Origin: Pelomonas sp937871895
GTDB taxonomy: Bacteria > Pseudomonadota > Gammaproteobacteria > Burkholderiales > Burkholderiaceae_C
Direction: 5' to 3' (one strand)
Assembly: GCF_046348265.1 (NCBI RefSeq)
Contig: NZ_JAXMEO010000009.1
Length of the DNA: 64,000 nt
The notes under the pieces are model-generated. The model worked only from the letters and a program-made list of their open reading frames with translations. It did no database searches and was not told where the DNA came from. This document shows positions 1 through 7,897 of this stretch, one piece after another. The first letter of the stretch is position 1; each line of letters opens with the position of its first letter. A program made the position numbers and the translations under genes.

Positions 1-1
1 C

Positions 2-571
2 AACCTGCGCTACATCGTGCTGGCCTGGGCGCTGGCGGCGCTGGGCTATGGCACGACGCAGGCGTCCTCGCTCGTCGGCGTGGTGGCCATCGGTACCGCC
101 GTGGGCGCGGTGGTGGCCTCGGTGGCGGTGCGGCTGGACAAAGCGACCAGCGTGATCCCGCTGGGCATCGGCATGGGCGTGCTCGTGATCGCGATGAACT
201 GGATCACCAATGTCTGGGTCGCAGCGCCCTTCCTGATCCTGCTGGGCGGGATTGGCGGCTACCTCGTGGTGCCGATGAATGCGCTGCTGCAGCACCGGGG
301 CCACAACCTGATGGGCGCAGGCCGCAGCATCGCGGTGCAGAACTTCAACGAGCAGGCCTGCATCCTCGGGCTCGGCGCCTTCTACACCGGCATGACGCGC
401 TTCGGCCTCTCGGCCTTTGCCGCCATCACGACGTTTGGGGTGGCCGTGGCTGGCACGATGTGGCTGATCCGCCAGTGGCACCAGCGCAACCTCGTGCAGC
501 ATGCAGCGGAGGTCGAGCACCTGCTCGAACTGGCGCGCTGCGACGACTGCGGGAAGTCAGCGGATCACTGA
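2..571 (+). CDS. lplT: Lysophospholipid transporter LplT, C-terminal part
   Basis: This is the last 189 codons of a major-facilitator transporter whose start lies left of the window; the frame is open from base 2. Several hydrophobic helices are visible, followed by a charged tail ending in a CDDCG cluster. The segments LVVPMNALLQHRG and NFNEQACILGLG are what I recognise from LplT, which flips lysophospholipids across the inner membrane for re-acylation by Aas. It converges on the hydrolase gene ending at 581, with only 9 bases between them. The family assignment rests on recall of the sequence pattern, not a search. Confidence 0.85.
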   Translation, partial: NLRYIVLAWALAALGYGTTQASSLVGVVAIGTAVGAVVASVAVRLDKATSVIPLGIGMGVLVIAMNWITNVWVAAPFLILLGGIGGYLVVPMNALLQHRGHNLMGAGRSIAVQNFNEQACILGLGAFYTGMTRFGLSAFAAITTFGVAVAGTMWLIRQWHQRNLVQHAAEVEHLLELARCDDCGKSADH

Positions 572-580
572 CCCGCCGGA

Positions 581-1546
581 TCAACGCTGCTGCGACGAGC
601 CCCGGCCGCGACGGCCGGTGGGCGCCGGTTGGATCAAATGCCGGCCTTCCAGCACCGCCTCGATGTGCTCGCTCCAGGCCCGGGCGATCTTGAAGCAGCC
701 GCTGTGGTTGAGGTGGATCTCGTTGTGCCAATCGCCGCTGATGCCAGTGGAGCCGGGCGCAGCCAGGGCCAGCGGCACGGTGGTCGAGTCGAACACAAAG
801 AGCCCGGGGAACTGTTCCTTGTCAGCTGCCATGGCCTTGAGCAACAGTGCCAGATGGAAGACCATCAAACGGCTGACGGCCGCCCAGTCGGCGCTCGGCA
901 CGCCATAGGCCTTGAGGGCCGGCAGCAGCCAGGGGCCGTTGGCACCGAGTTCGTCGCTCGGCTCGGCGCCCGCCGGGCGCGGCATGGGCACGGCATAGCA
1001 GTGCATGAAGACCGGCTTGCCGGCCGAGGGGCCCTGGTTGCGCAGGCTCAGCAGGTGCTTGACGTTGGCCTTGAAGTACTCGGCATAGGTGGCCCAGCCG
1101 GGCTCTGAGAAATAGCGGGCCACGCCGGCCGAGGGCGCGCCCCATTCGGTCTGGCGGCGCAACAGGCGCTGGTGCAGCGGCACTTCAAGGCCATCGGCCG
1201 TGTGCGCCGGCGTGCGTGCGGCGGCGATCAGGTCATTGCCGCCGACAGACAGCAAGATGCCATCCCACACCGGCGCGCCCGGGCCGGTCAGCAGGCGGAC
1301 AAAGTCCGGGTTGGCCTCCAAGTCCACCATGTGAGAGAGCGCATCGCCCGTGCCCGCACAGTTGACGGCCAGGGCCTGACCTTTGAAGACCAGCTCCTGC
1401 AGCAAATTGGCATGCGCATTCAGCTTGGACCTCGCGTTAGAAAACCACGAATCGCCCTGGGCCAGCAGCTTCCAGCGGTAGGCGCTGAAGTCAGGGGCAT
1501 GACGCCCGGCGAGGTCTGCCGGCGTGAAACAAGCCAAGTGATCCAT
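581..1546 (-). CDS. SGNH/GDSL-family hydrolase
   Basis: A 321-residue protein with the block motifs of SGNH esterases: LLAQGDSWFSN near residue 31 supplies the nucleophilic Ser (GDSW variant of GDSL), LLSVGGNDL supplies the block III Gly/Asn, and DWHNEIHLNHSG supplies the block V Asp and His. No signal peptide is obvious, so it may be cytoplasmic. The frame stays open further upstream to 2011, but that part lies antisense to the glutathione peroxidase gene and is not protein-like, so the start was set at the ATG at 1546, just before the hydrolase-like sequence. The substrate cannot be deduced. It is divergent from gpx. Confidence 0.75.
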   Translation of the reverse strand: MDHLACFTPADLAGRHAPDFSAYRWKLLAQGDSWFSNARSKLNAHANLLQELVFKGQALAVNCAGTGDALSHMVDLEANPDFVRLLTGPGAPVWDGILLSVGGNDLIAAARTPAHTADGLEVPLHQRLLRRQTEWGAPSAGVARYFSEPGWATYAEYFKANVKHLLSLRNQGPSAGKPVFMHCYAVPMPRPAGAEPSDELGANGPWLLPALKAYGVPSADWAAVSRLMVFHLALLLKAMAADKEQFPGLFVFDSTTVPLALAAPGSTGISGDWHNEIHLNHSGCFKIARAWSEHIEAVLEGRHLIQPAPTGRRGRGSSQQR

Positions 1547-1672
1547 GATCGTGTAGGACGCAGAAATGCTGGGCGGGCGGGTTTCCCCGAAGTTGCCGCG
1601 ATTGGAGGGGCAGCAAGGCGCGACGCGCCATGCTACAAACCCTGACTTTCCCCAATCTTCCAAGGCCCCGCG

Positions 1673-2167
1673 ATGAGTGACCGCCTCTATGACCACTCGG
1701 CCACCAGCATCACCGGCGAGACGGTGCATCTTGCCAGCTATCGAGGCCAGGTGATGCTGATCGTCAACACGGCCAGTGCCTGTGGCTTCACGCCGCAGTT
1801 CAAGGGCCTGGAGCAGCTGTGGAAGGACTTCAAGGACCAGGGCCTGGTGGTGATTGGCTTCCCCAGCAATGAATTCGGCGGCCAGGACCCCGGCAGCAAT
1901 GACGAGATCTCGTCGTTCTGCGAGCTGAACTACGGCGTCAGCTTCCCGATGATGGGCAAGGTCGAGGTCAACGGCAGCGGCGCCCACCCGGTCTGGAAGC
2001 TGCTCAAGCACGAGAAGCCCGGCCTCTTGGGTACCGAGGCCATCAAATGGAACTTCACCAAGTTCCTGGTGGGCCGGGACGGCAAGGTGCTCAAGCGCTA
2101 CGCGCCCAATGACACGCCTGAGAGCTTGCGCAAGGACATCGAGGCTGCGCTCGCCGCAAAGGCCTGA
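1673..2167 (+). CDS. Glutathione peroxidase family protein
   Basis: A 164-residue thioredoxin-fold peroxidase, the usual length for bacterial members. NTASACGFTPQ holds the peroxidatic Cys (Cys rather than selenocysteine) near residue 37, GFPSNEFGGQDPG is the second signature and IKWNFTKFLVG carries the Trp-Asn-Phe motif, giving the Cys/Gln/Trp/Asn tetrad. Such enzymes (BtuE/Gpx type) reduce hydroperoxides, in bacteria often with thioredoxin rather than glutathione. Cytosolic, with no signal peptide. It appears monocistronic; the next gene starts 339 bases later. Confidence 0.93.
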   Translation: MSDRLYDHSATSITGETVHLASYRGQVMLIVNTASACGFTPQFKGLEQLWKDFKDQGLVVIGFPSNEFGGQDPGSNDEISSFCELNYGVSFPMMGKVEVNGSGAHPVWKLLKHEKPGLLGTEAIKWNFTKFLVGRDGKVLKRYAPNDTPESLRKDIEAALAAKA

Positions 2168-2506
2168 GCCTGCATTTGCAGACGCATCGCGCCGCTTGGG
2201 TGCCTAGCGGTGCCAGCATGCGTCGCCACGTGCCGCTGCGTACCGCTATTCGCCGCGCCATCTGTGCGCCCAAGCCACTGAGCAGCAAGGGGCTGCCCCC
2301 CTAGAACATAGTGTCGATCGAATTGCCAATTGCGTGCGTGGCTCTGTTCTGACGTTCGCAAGTCATTGTCAGCGTTGAGAAAGATTTCCTGGCACCACCT
2401 TTGCTTTGCAGCTCCCGACCCCGTGGGTTCAAGCGCACCGCCAGGTGACAGGGAGCGTACGGGTCCACTTCCATTTCATTCCTCAACCTTCACGCAGGAC
2501 CTCACG
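2168..2506. other. Intergenic region upstream of the VWA PEP-CTERM gene
   Basis: 339 bases with no convincing gene. It presumably holds the promoter and leader of the downstream PEP-CTERM gene. The last bases carry AGGA seven bases before the ATG. A 28-codon open frame at 2218-2304 has no ribosome-binding site or recognisable features and was not called. No clear terminator for gpx was seen. Confidence 0.5.
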
Positions 2507-3304
2507 ATGAACCTGACCCGCCTGATCCGTGGTGCCTCCGCCACCCTGGCGCTGGCCATGGCCGCCTTCACGGCCTCCGCTGCGCCCACCACTCAACTCG
2601 GCTTCCTGATCGACGCCTCCGGCAGCATTGGCACCAGCAACTTCACCACGATGAAGAATGGCTACGCCGCCGCGCTGGGCGCCCTGCCGACCGACGGCAG
2701 CATCGAAGTGACGATCTACTCCTTTTCCACCGGCACGGTCCAGGTGCTGGCGCCGACGGTGGTGACTGGCGCCTCGATCGGCGGCATCATTTCTGCCGTC
2801 AATGGCATGGCCTACACGGCCGGCACCACCCACACCGCAGACGGCATCAATGCAATTGCTGCGGCGATGCTGGGGTCGGCCAACTACAGCGCTCAACTGC
2901 GGTCGATCATCAACATTGCCACTGACGGTGTTCCCAATGGCAACACACAAGCGCAAACCATCGCAGCCGCTACGTCAGCTCAAACGCGTGGCATTGACGC
3001 CATGACGGCCGAGGCGATCGGCGCAGGCTTGGATGTCGGTTTCCTCCAGGACATCGTGTTCTCGCCGGTGAAGGGCGTTTGCACCAACTGCGGCGTCGTG
3101 TTGCCCGGCGTGGGCTCGCTGAGCGATCCCATGACCAGTGACCCCTGGATCCTGCGCGTCAACACCTTCGCAGACTTTGAAGATGCCATCACCGCGAAGG
3201 TCAAGGCCATCACCAACCAAGTCCCCGAGCCCGGCAGCGTGGCCCTGGTCGCCATCGCACTGCTCGCTGCTGGCGGTCAAGCGCGCCGCTCGCGCAAGGC
3301 CTAA
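2507..3304 (+). CDS. VWA-domain PEP-CTERM protein
   Basis: A 265-residue exported protein. A signal peptide covers about residues 1-27 (hydrophobic run ending ASA). A von Willebrand A domain follows, with the metal-ion-dependent adhesion motif DASGS near residue 36. The C-terminus is a PEP-CTERM sorting signal: VPEPGS, a short hydrophobic stretch and a basic tail (RRSRKA), the exosortase recognition signal. It is probably exported and processed at the envelope, then secreted or surface-retained. The ATG at 2507 was chosen over an upstream in-frame start because it directly precedes the signal peptide and has AGGA ahead of it. Its role is unknown. Confidence 0.85.
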   Translation: MNLTRLIRGASATLALAMAAFTASAAPTTQLGFLIDASGSIGTSNFTTMKNGYAAALGALPTDGSIEVTIYSFSTGTVQVLAPTVVTGASIGGIISAVNGMAYTAGTTHTADGINAIAAAMLGSANYSAQLRSIINIATDGVPNGNTQAQTIAAATSAQTRGIDAMTAEAIGAGLDVGFLQDIVFSPVKGVCTNCGVVLPGVGSLSDPMTSDPWILRVNTFADFEDAITAKVKAITNQVPEPGSVALVAIALLAAGGQARRSRKA

Positions 3305-3338
3305 AGCCTGCTCGGCTGGTTTTCAGCCGATGATGTGG

Positions 3339-3362
3339 ACCGGCCTTTTGGCCGGTCTTTTT
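3339..3362 (+). terminator. Rho-independent terminator after the VWA PEP-CTERM gene
   Basis: Stem ACCGGCC/GGCCGGT with a TTTT loop, followed by CTTTTTC. Another hairpin (TCGGCTG/CAGCCGA) lies just upstream at about 3312-3330. The next gene starts 24 bases after the tail. Confidence 0.75.
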
Positions 3363-3385
3363 CATTTCTACTCGGAGAATCCGCC

Positions 3386-3721
3386 ATGCGTCGTTCGATC
3401 GCTTTCTTGCTTGGCGGGATGACGGTCGCCACAGCTTCAACGATCGCAGCCCCCGCTCAATGCGAGTCCAAGGACAGCAGCGCCGAGTTGGCCCTGGTCC
3501 TTTGCGACAAGGGAACCGGCCAAGCCGCGCTCAAGGCTGCGGGCCAAGCTGCCTGCAAGGGCAAAACCGTGTGCAATGCCTGGATCTGGGAAGACGCGAG
3601 CAAGATGCCCGCCAAGGCACCCGCCTCGGACAAAGACCTGCCCAAGACGGCCACCGGCGCAGCACGCGCCGTCTGGATCCAAGATTCACAGAGCCTGATA
3701 GAGCTCCGCAAGGCACCCTGA
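3386..3721 (+). CDS. Small exported protein of unknown function
   Basis: A 111-residue protein with a signal peptide of about 22 residues (basic MRRS, hydrophobic core, ending in IAAPA) and a mature part with three Cys residues (QCES, LVLCDKG, ACKGKTVCNAW), suggesting a disulphide-bonded periplasmic or secreted protein. The ATG at 3386 has CGGAG six bases upstream and follows the terminator, so it is probably transcribed separately. I do not recognise a family. Confidence 0.65.
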   Translation: MRRSIAFLLGGMTVATASTIAAPAQCESKDSSAELALVLCDKGTGQAALKAAGQAACKGKTVCNAWIWEDASKMPAKAPASDKDLPKTATGAARAVWIQDSQSLIELRKAP

Positions 3722-3734
3722 CCCGATACGGCTC

Positions 3735-4304
3735 ATGCGGTTGCAGAGCTTGAACACCGGCGGCGTCCTGCCGCTCGACACCGCACAGGGCCGCGTGCCG
3801 AGCGGCATCGTGAAACGGCCACAGACCGGCCGCATCGGCGTGACACGTCTAGGCCTTGCCGGCGACGCCCAGGCCGACCACGAGGTGCACGGCGGCCCCG
3901 CCAAGGCCATCTACGCCTACCCGACCGAGCACTACGCTTTCTGGCAGACGGTACGTGGCCAGGCCAAGGTGGCGGGCGAACTGGCCCATGGTGCGATGGG
4001 CGAGAACCTGAGCCTGTGCGGACTGCTGGAAGGCCAGGTCTGGATGGGCGACCGGCTGCGCTTCCCCGACTGCGAACTGATCGTGACGGCGCCGCGCATC
4101 CCCTGCTTCAAGTTCGCCGCCGTGATGGGCTTTGCGCAGGCGGTCTCCTTGATGGCGCAGAGCGGCTACTGCGGCTTTTACTTGGCGGTTCACCGCGAAG
4201 GCAGCCTGGCGGCGGGCGACAGCGTCGAGCTGATTCCCGGCCCGCGCGAGCTGCGCATCGACGAGCACTTTCGCGCCGTGATGCGCAAGAAGCCGGGGCG
4301 CTGA
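3735..4304 (+). CDS. MOSC domain protein (YiiM-like)
   Basis: A 189-residue MOSC-domain protein. HEVHGGPAKAIYAYPTEHY near residues 50-68, GAMGENLSLCG with the conserved Cys near residue 95, and APRIPCFKF are typical of the YiiM branch, which in other bacteria uses molybdenum cofactor to reduce N-hydroxylated compounds. It is complete in length and cytosolic. It starts 13 bases after the previous stop and its own stop overlaps the start of the beta-helix gene, so the two are probably co-transcribed; a functional link is not apparent. Confidence 0.85.
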   Translation: MRLQSLNTGGVLPLDTAQGRVPSGIVKRPQTGRIGVTRLGLAGDAQADHEVHGGPAKAIYAYPTEHYAFWQTVRGQAKVAGELAHGAMGENLSLCGLLEGQVWMGDRLRFPDCELIVTAPRIPCFKFAAVMGFAQAVSLMAQSGYCGFYLAVHREGSLAAGDSVELIPGPRELRIDEHFRAVMRKKPGR

Positions 4305-5452
4305 TGCAGCGGCGGCTGGCAATGCTGGGCTTGGCGCTCGGGGCGCGGGCGGCCCTGGCCAAGGTGACCCAGGTGCTCAAGGTCGGCCCACGCGAGGCCC
4401 ACCGCACCCTGGCCAGTGCGGCGAAGGCCGCGACGGACGGCTGTCTCATCGAGGTCGAGGCGGGCGACTACCTGGCAGACGTGGCGACCTGGCCGCAGCA
4501 CGAGCTGACGCTGCGCGCCGTGGGCGGCCGCGTGCGCCTCATCGCCAGCGGCGCGCATGCCCAAGGCAAGGGCATCTTCGTCACGCGCGGGCAGCGCCAG
4601 CGCATTGAGGGCCTTGACTTCATCGGCGCGCGCGTACCTGACCGCAATGGCGCGGGCATCCGCCTGGAAGCCGGCTCGTTGACCCTGGTGGACTGCCGCT
4701 TCGAGGACAACGAGAACGGCGTGCTGACGAGCAATGACCCCGCCGTCGAACTCGACCTGATCGACTGCGACTTCGGCCGCATCGCCATGGGTACGGGCCA
4801 GACGCACCAGTGCTATGTGGGCGCCATCGCTCGGCTGGGCGTGACGGGCTGCCACTTCCACAGCGGCCTGATGGGCCACCTGCTCAAGAGCCGCGCACGC
4901 GTCAACCAGGTGCTGTACAGCCGGCTGATCGACGGCATTGGCGGCCGCGCCAGTTACGAGCTGGAGTTCCCGAACGGCGGCCAGAACCTGGTGATGGGCA
5001 ATCTGATCGGGCAAAGCAGCACGAGCGAGAACCCGCACCTGATCAGCGTCGGTGCCGAGGGCCTGCGCGGCGGCACGCACGCGCTCTGGCTGGTGCACAA
5101 CACCTGCATTGACGACCGCCCCGGCGGCGGCATTTGGCTGCGCGCGGCCTCGGGCTTGACCGACGTGCACGTGGCCAACAACCTCTTCGTCGGGCGCCGC
5201 GCTTTTGAGCCCGCCGCCAGCTGGGACGCCCACCACAACCACCAGCCCGACTGGGACGAGTTCGTGCGCGCCAACCGCGACGACTGGCGCCTCAAGCCCG
5301 AGAGCCGCCTGCGCGGCAAGGTGGCGCCGGCCGGACCGATGGCGCTGGACGGGCGCCGCATCGAGCTGCTGCCCACGCGCCAGTACGCCCATCCGGCCCG
5401 CAGCGTGGCACTCACCCAGCCGGTGGTGTGGCCCGGCGCCCTTCAGGGTTAA
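4304..5452 (+). CDS. Exported right-handed beta-helix protein
   Basis: A 382-residue protein starting with MQRRLAMLGLALGARAALA, a probable signal peptide. The body has the periodic pattern of parallel beta-helix (pectate-lyase-like) proteins: repeated short strands with IEGLDFIGA, LTLVDCRFEDNENG, LDLIDCDF, LGVTGCHFHSG and VHVANNLFVG. Such folds often occur in polysaccharide-active or surface proteins, but no catalytic set could be identified. The ATG overlaps the MOSC stop by one base (TGATG), implying translational coupling. Confidence 0.7.
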   Translation: MQRRLAMLGLALGARAALAKVTQVLKVGPREAHRTLASAAKAATDGCLIEVEAGDYLADVATWPQHELTLRAVGGRVRLIASGAHAQGKGIFVTRGQRQRIEGLDFIGARVPDRNGAGIRLEAGSLTLVDCRFEDNENGVLTSNDPAVELDLIDCDFGRIAMGTGQTHQCYVGAIARLGVTGCHFHSGLMGHLLKSRARVNQVLYSRLIDGIGGRASYELEFPNGGQNLVMGNLIGQSSTSENPHLISVGAEGLRGGTHALWLVHNTCIDDRPGGGIWLRAASGLTDVHVANNLFVGRRAFEPAASWDAHHNHQPDWDEFVRANRDDWRLKPESRLRGKVAPAGPMALDGRRIELLPTRQYAHPARSVALTQPVVWPGALQG

Positions 5453-5512
5453 TACCCAGTAACGCCAGCAGCTCGCCAGCACCATGACTTGCATGGTGAC
5501 GAGGCTTCTTCC

Positions 5513-6124
5513 ATGCTGGGCCCGATGAGCTGGCTGACGCGACTGGGATTCGTGAGCCCCGGTGGCGCCGAGGACCCAGCGGCCTTGCTGGGCGAGGCGG
5601 CGGCGGGCGATGCGGCCGCGCAGACGCGGCTGTACCGGCGTGAGTCTGGCCCCGTCTTCCGCTACCTGCTGGCGCTGGGCAGCGACGAAGCGCTGGCGCT
5701 CGACGCGATGCAGGACGCCTTTGTGGAGCTGCTGCGCGCGCCCGCCGGCTTCAACCCCCAACTTGGCACCCTCGGCGCCTACCTGGCCGGCATCGCCCGC
5801 CACCGCTGGCTGGCGCGCTGCCGGGAGGCGCGCCGCTTTGTCGAAGCGACGCCAGACGACGAAACCGACGCCCCTGTCGCCCTCGCTGCTGCCGACCTGA
5901 GCGAGCACATTGCCTGCCGCCAGTTGCAAGGCAGCGTCTGGGCCGGCATCCGCCAATTGAGCTGGACTCAGCGCGAGGCCCTGGTGCTGGTGGACCTGCA
6001 GGAACGCCCCTACCGCGAGGCCGCCGCCATCGCGGGCGTCAGCGAAGACGTGCTGCGCACCCGCCTGCACCGCGCCCGCACACGGCTGGCCACCGTGCTC
6101 GGGGCCCAAGGAGTACGACCATGA
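5513..6124 (+). CDS. ECF-type RNA polymerase sigma factor
   Basis: A 203-residue sigma-70 family protein. Region 2 lies at about residues 30-95 (RLYRRESGPVFRYLLALG, DAMQDAFVELLRAP). Region 4 lies at about 130-190, with LSWTQREALVLVDLQERPYREAAAIAGVSEDVLRTRLHRARTR matched in sections: an RPYREAA helix-turn-helix and the RLHRAR recognition helix. The ATG at 5513 has GAGG eight bases upstream; an in-frame TTG at 5489 and an ATG at 5525 are alternatives. The stop overlaps the next gene by four bases (ATGA), and that gene encodes a single-pass membrane protein, the standard sigma/anti-sigma arrangement. Confidence 0.88.
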   Translation: MLGPMSWLTRLGFVSPGGAEDPAALLGEAAAGDAAAQTRLYRRESGPVFRYLLALGSDEALALDAMQDAFVELLRAPAGFNPQLGTLGAYLAGIARHRWLARCREARRFVEATPDDETDAPVALAAADLSEHIACRQLQGSVWAGIRQLSWTQREALVLVDLQERPYREAAAIAGVSEDVLRTRLHRARTRLATVLGAQGVRP

Positions 6125-6660
6125 ACCCAGACCCTTTGTCCGACCTGCCCCGCGCGCCTGGCCCAGTGCCCGAGGCGCTAGCCGCCCTGGGGGCGGCCCG
6201 CCACGCGCTGGCCCGGGCTGCACCAGACCCTGCCGCCGACGCCCGCGTGCTGGCGCGACTGAAGGCCGAGTTCTCGCCCCTCACGCCCTCCCAAACGCGC
6301 CCTGCCGCTGTCGCCACGCTGGCACGGCCGCCGGCCTGGCGGCGCTACCTGGCCACGTCGGCCGGCTTGCTGGCCACGGCGCTGGTGCTGCTGGTGCTGG
6401 GCCCTCCCGGGCCCCGCCGCGCGGCCCAGCAGGGTTGGGACAGCGGCTTCCTGCCCGTGGTCTCGCAAGACGAATGGCGCCGCACCCTGGCCGAGCAGCG
6501 CGAGCTGCCCGTCTGGCTGATGCCGGCCGAGCTGCCACGCCAGCAACTGGCGCAGTTGGGCCTGCCCTTTGACGCCTCACGCGCCGACGAAAGCCTGCGC
6601 GCCGAGCTGATGGTCCACCCCTCCACCGGACGCCTGCTGGCCGTCCGCATCCTGCCCTGA
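6121..6660 (+). CDS. Probable anti-sigma factor, single-pass membrane protein
   Basis: A 179-residue protein with a cytoplasmic N-terminal part of about 75 residues, one transmembrane helix (about 79-97, LATSAGLLATALVLLVLG) and a periplasmic C-terminal domain. I recognise no zinc HxxxCxxC motif or named domain. The role is inferred from position: its start overlaps the stop of the ECF sigma factor gene (ATGA) and its topology fits a membrane anti-sigma factor that releases the sigma factor on an envelope signal. The third gene follows 13 bases later. Confidence 0.6.
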   Translation: MNPDPLSDLPRAPGPVPEALAALGAARHALARAAPDPAADARVLARLKAEFSPLTPSQTRPAAVATLARPPAWRRYLATSAGLLATALVLLVLGPPGPRRAAQQGWDSGFLPVVSQDEWRRTLAEQRELPVWLMPAELPRQQLAQLGLPFDASRADESLRAELMVHPSTGRLLAVRILP

Positions 6661-6673
6661 AGGAGTTGTCCCC

Positions 6674-7897
6674 ATGTCCCGCCCCTCCGCAATTCGACCC
6701 ACCGCGCTGCACGCCGCCGCCGCCCTGCTGGCGCTGGCCTGCGCGCCCCTGAGCCTGCACGCCCAGACGCCCGAAGCACCGCCAGCCCCACCACCGCCCT
6801 CGCCACTGGAGGCGCCTCACCGCCTCACGCTGACCCTGCCGCTGTTGGCCCAGGGCCCGGCACCGCAGCTCGAACTGCTGGGCAGTGAAGGCGCCACGGC
6901 CCTGGCCTGGCATGAACTCGTGACCGAAGGCGTCGTCAAGGGCGCGCCCTACTGCGCCACCGCCGTCCACGAGCGCATCCAGACCCTGGCTGACGGCAAC
7001 CGCATCAGCAAGAAGCAAAGCACTCAGCTCTGCCGCGATGGCGAAGGCCGCACGCGGCGCGAGCTGCAGCGAGATGGCGGCGCGCGCCTCGTTTACCTCA
7101 ATGACCCGGTGGCCAAGGAGAGCTGGGTGCTCGACCCCGAGGCCAAAACCGCGCGGCGCCTGGCCATCCACACCCAGGTGTTCACCGCCAACGGCACAGC
7201 GGCTTTGGCACCCCAGGCCATTCGTGAGCAGGCTGAGCGCTGGCGCGAGTGGGCCAAGGAGATCGCCGAGCAGGCCCGCCGGGGCGTCATGGGCGAGCCC
7301 GGTCAACCGGGCGAGCCGGGTCGCCTGCGGGTTGAGCGACACGTCGTGCGCCCCGGCGGTGAGCCCGGCGTCCTGATCGAGAGCGACACCGTGACGCCGG
7401 CCGCACCCGGCGCCAGCGCGGTTGAGACGCGTCGCGATGTGCGCGTGCTGCGGCTGTCCGACCTGCCGCGCATGCAAGCACCCATGCCGCCCATGCCCCC
7501 GCTGCCACCAGCCGCCCCGATGCCGCTGGGTGACCTGGCTGGCCTGGCAAACCTGTTGCCGCGCGGGCCCGCCGTGACCACGGCCTTGCCGCCCAAGGAG
7601 ATCGAGGGCGTCAAGGTCAATGGCGAGCGCACGACTTGGACGCTGGAGGCCGGCAAGATCGGCAACGAGCGGCCCATCGTCACCACGCGCGAGGTGTGGC
7701 GCAGCCCCGAGCTGATGCTGGTGGTCTCAAGCCGCGAAGCCGACCCGCGCAGCGGCGAGATCGTCTACCGGCTGGAGAAGCTCAAGCGCGGCGAGCCCGA
7801 TGCGAGCTTGATGAAGCCGCCGGCCGACTACACGCGCCCCGCACCGCCCGCGCCGCGCCCCAAGGCACCGGCGGCGTCCGACACGCGGCGCGGTTGA
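6674..7897 (+). CDS. Exported protein of unknown function in the ECF sigma operon
   Basis: A 407-residue protein with a signal peptide (about residues 1-30, ending LHAQ), a Pro-rich stretch just after it, two central Cys (CATAV, QLCRDG), a short collagen-like GEPGQPGEPG run near residues 211-220 and a Met/Pro-rich linker (PMPPMPPLPP) near 275. Strong Shine-Dalgarno AAGGAG upstream. As the last gene of the sigma/anti-sigma operon it may be the envelope signal sensor or the main output; this is inference. I recognise no family. Confidence 0.65.
   Translation: MSRPSAIRPTALHAAAALLALACAPLSLHAQTPEAPPAPPPPSPLEAPHRLTLTLPLLAQGPAPQLELLGSEGATALAWHELVTEGVVKGAPYCATAVHERIQTLADGNRISKKQSTQLCRDGEGRTRRELQRDGGARLVYLNDPVAKESWVLDPEAKTARRLAIHTQVFTANGTAALAPQAIREQAERWREWAKEIAEQARRGVMGEPGQPGEPGRLRVERHVVRPGGEPGVLIESDTVTPAAPGASAVETRRDVRVLRLSDLPRMQAPMPPMPPLPPAAPMPLGDLAGLANLLPRGPAVTTALPPKEIEGVKVNGERTTWTLEAGKIGNERPIVTTREVWRSPELMLVVSSREADPRSGEIVYRLEKLKRGEPDASLMKPPADYTRPAPPAPRPKAPAASDTRRG

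Noticed and set aside
2218..2304. A 28-codon open frame between gpx and the VWA gene.
   Set aside because: No ribosome-binding site, no motif and basic random composition.
5489..5513. Upstream TTG start for the sigma factor.
   Set aside because: The ATG at 5513 has a better-placed GAGG and the added residues are not sigma-like.
4190..6223. A 677-codon minus-strand frame spanning the beta-helix and sigma factor genes.
   Set aside because: It covers two well-supported plus-strand genes and has no family-like motif.
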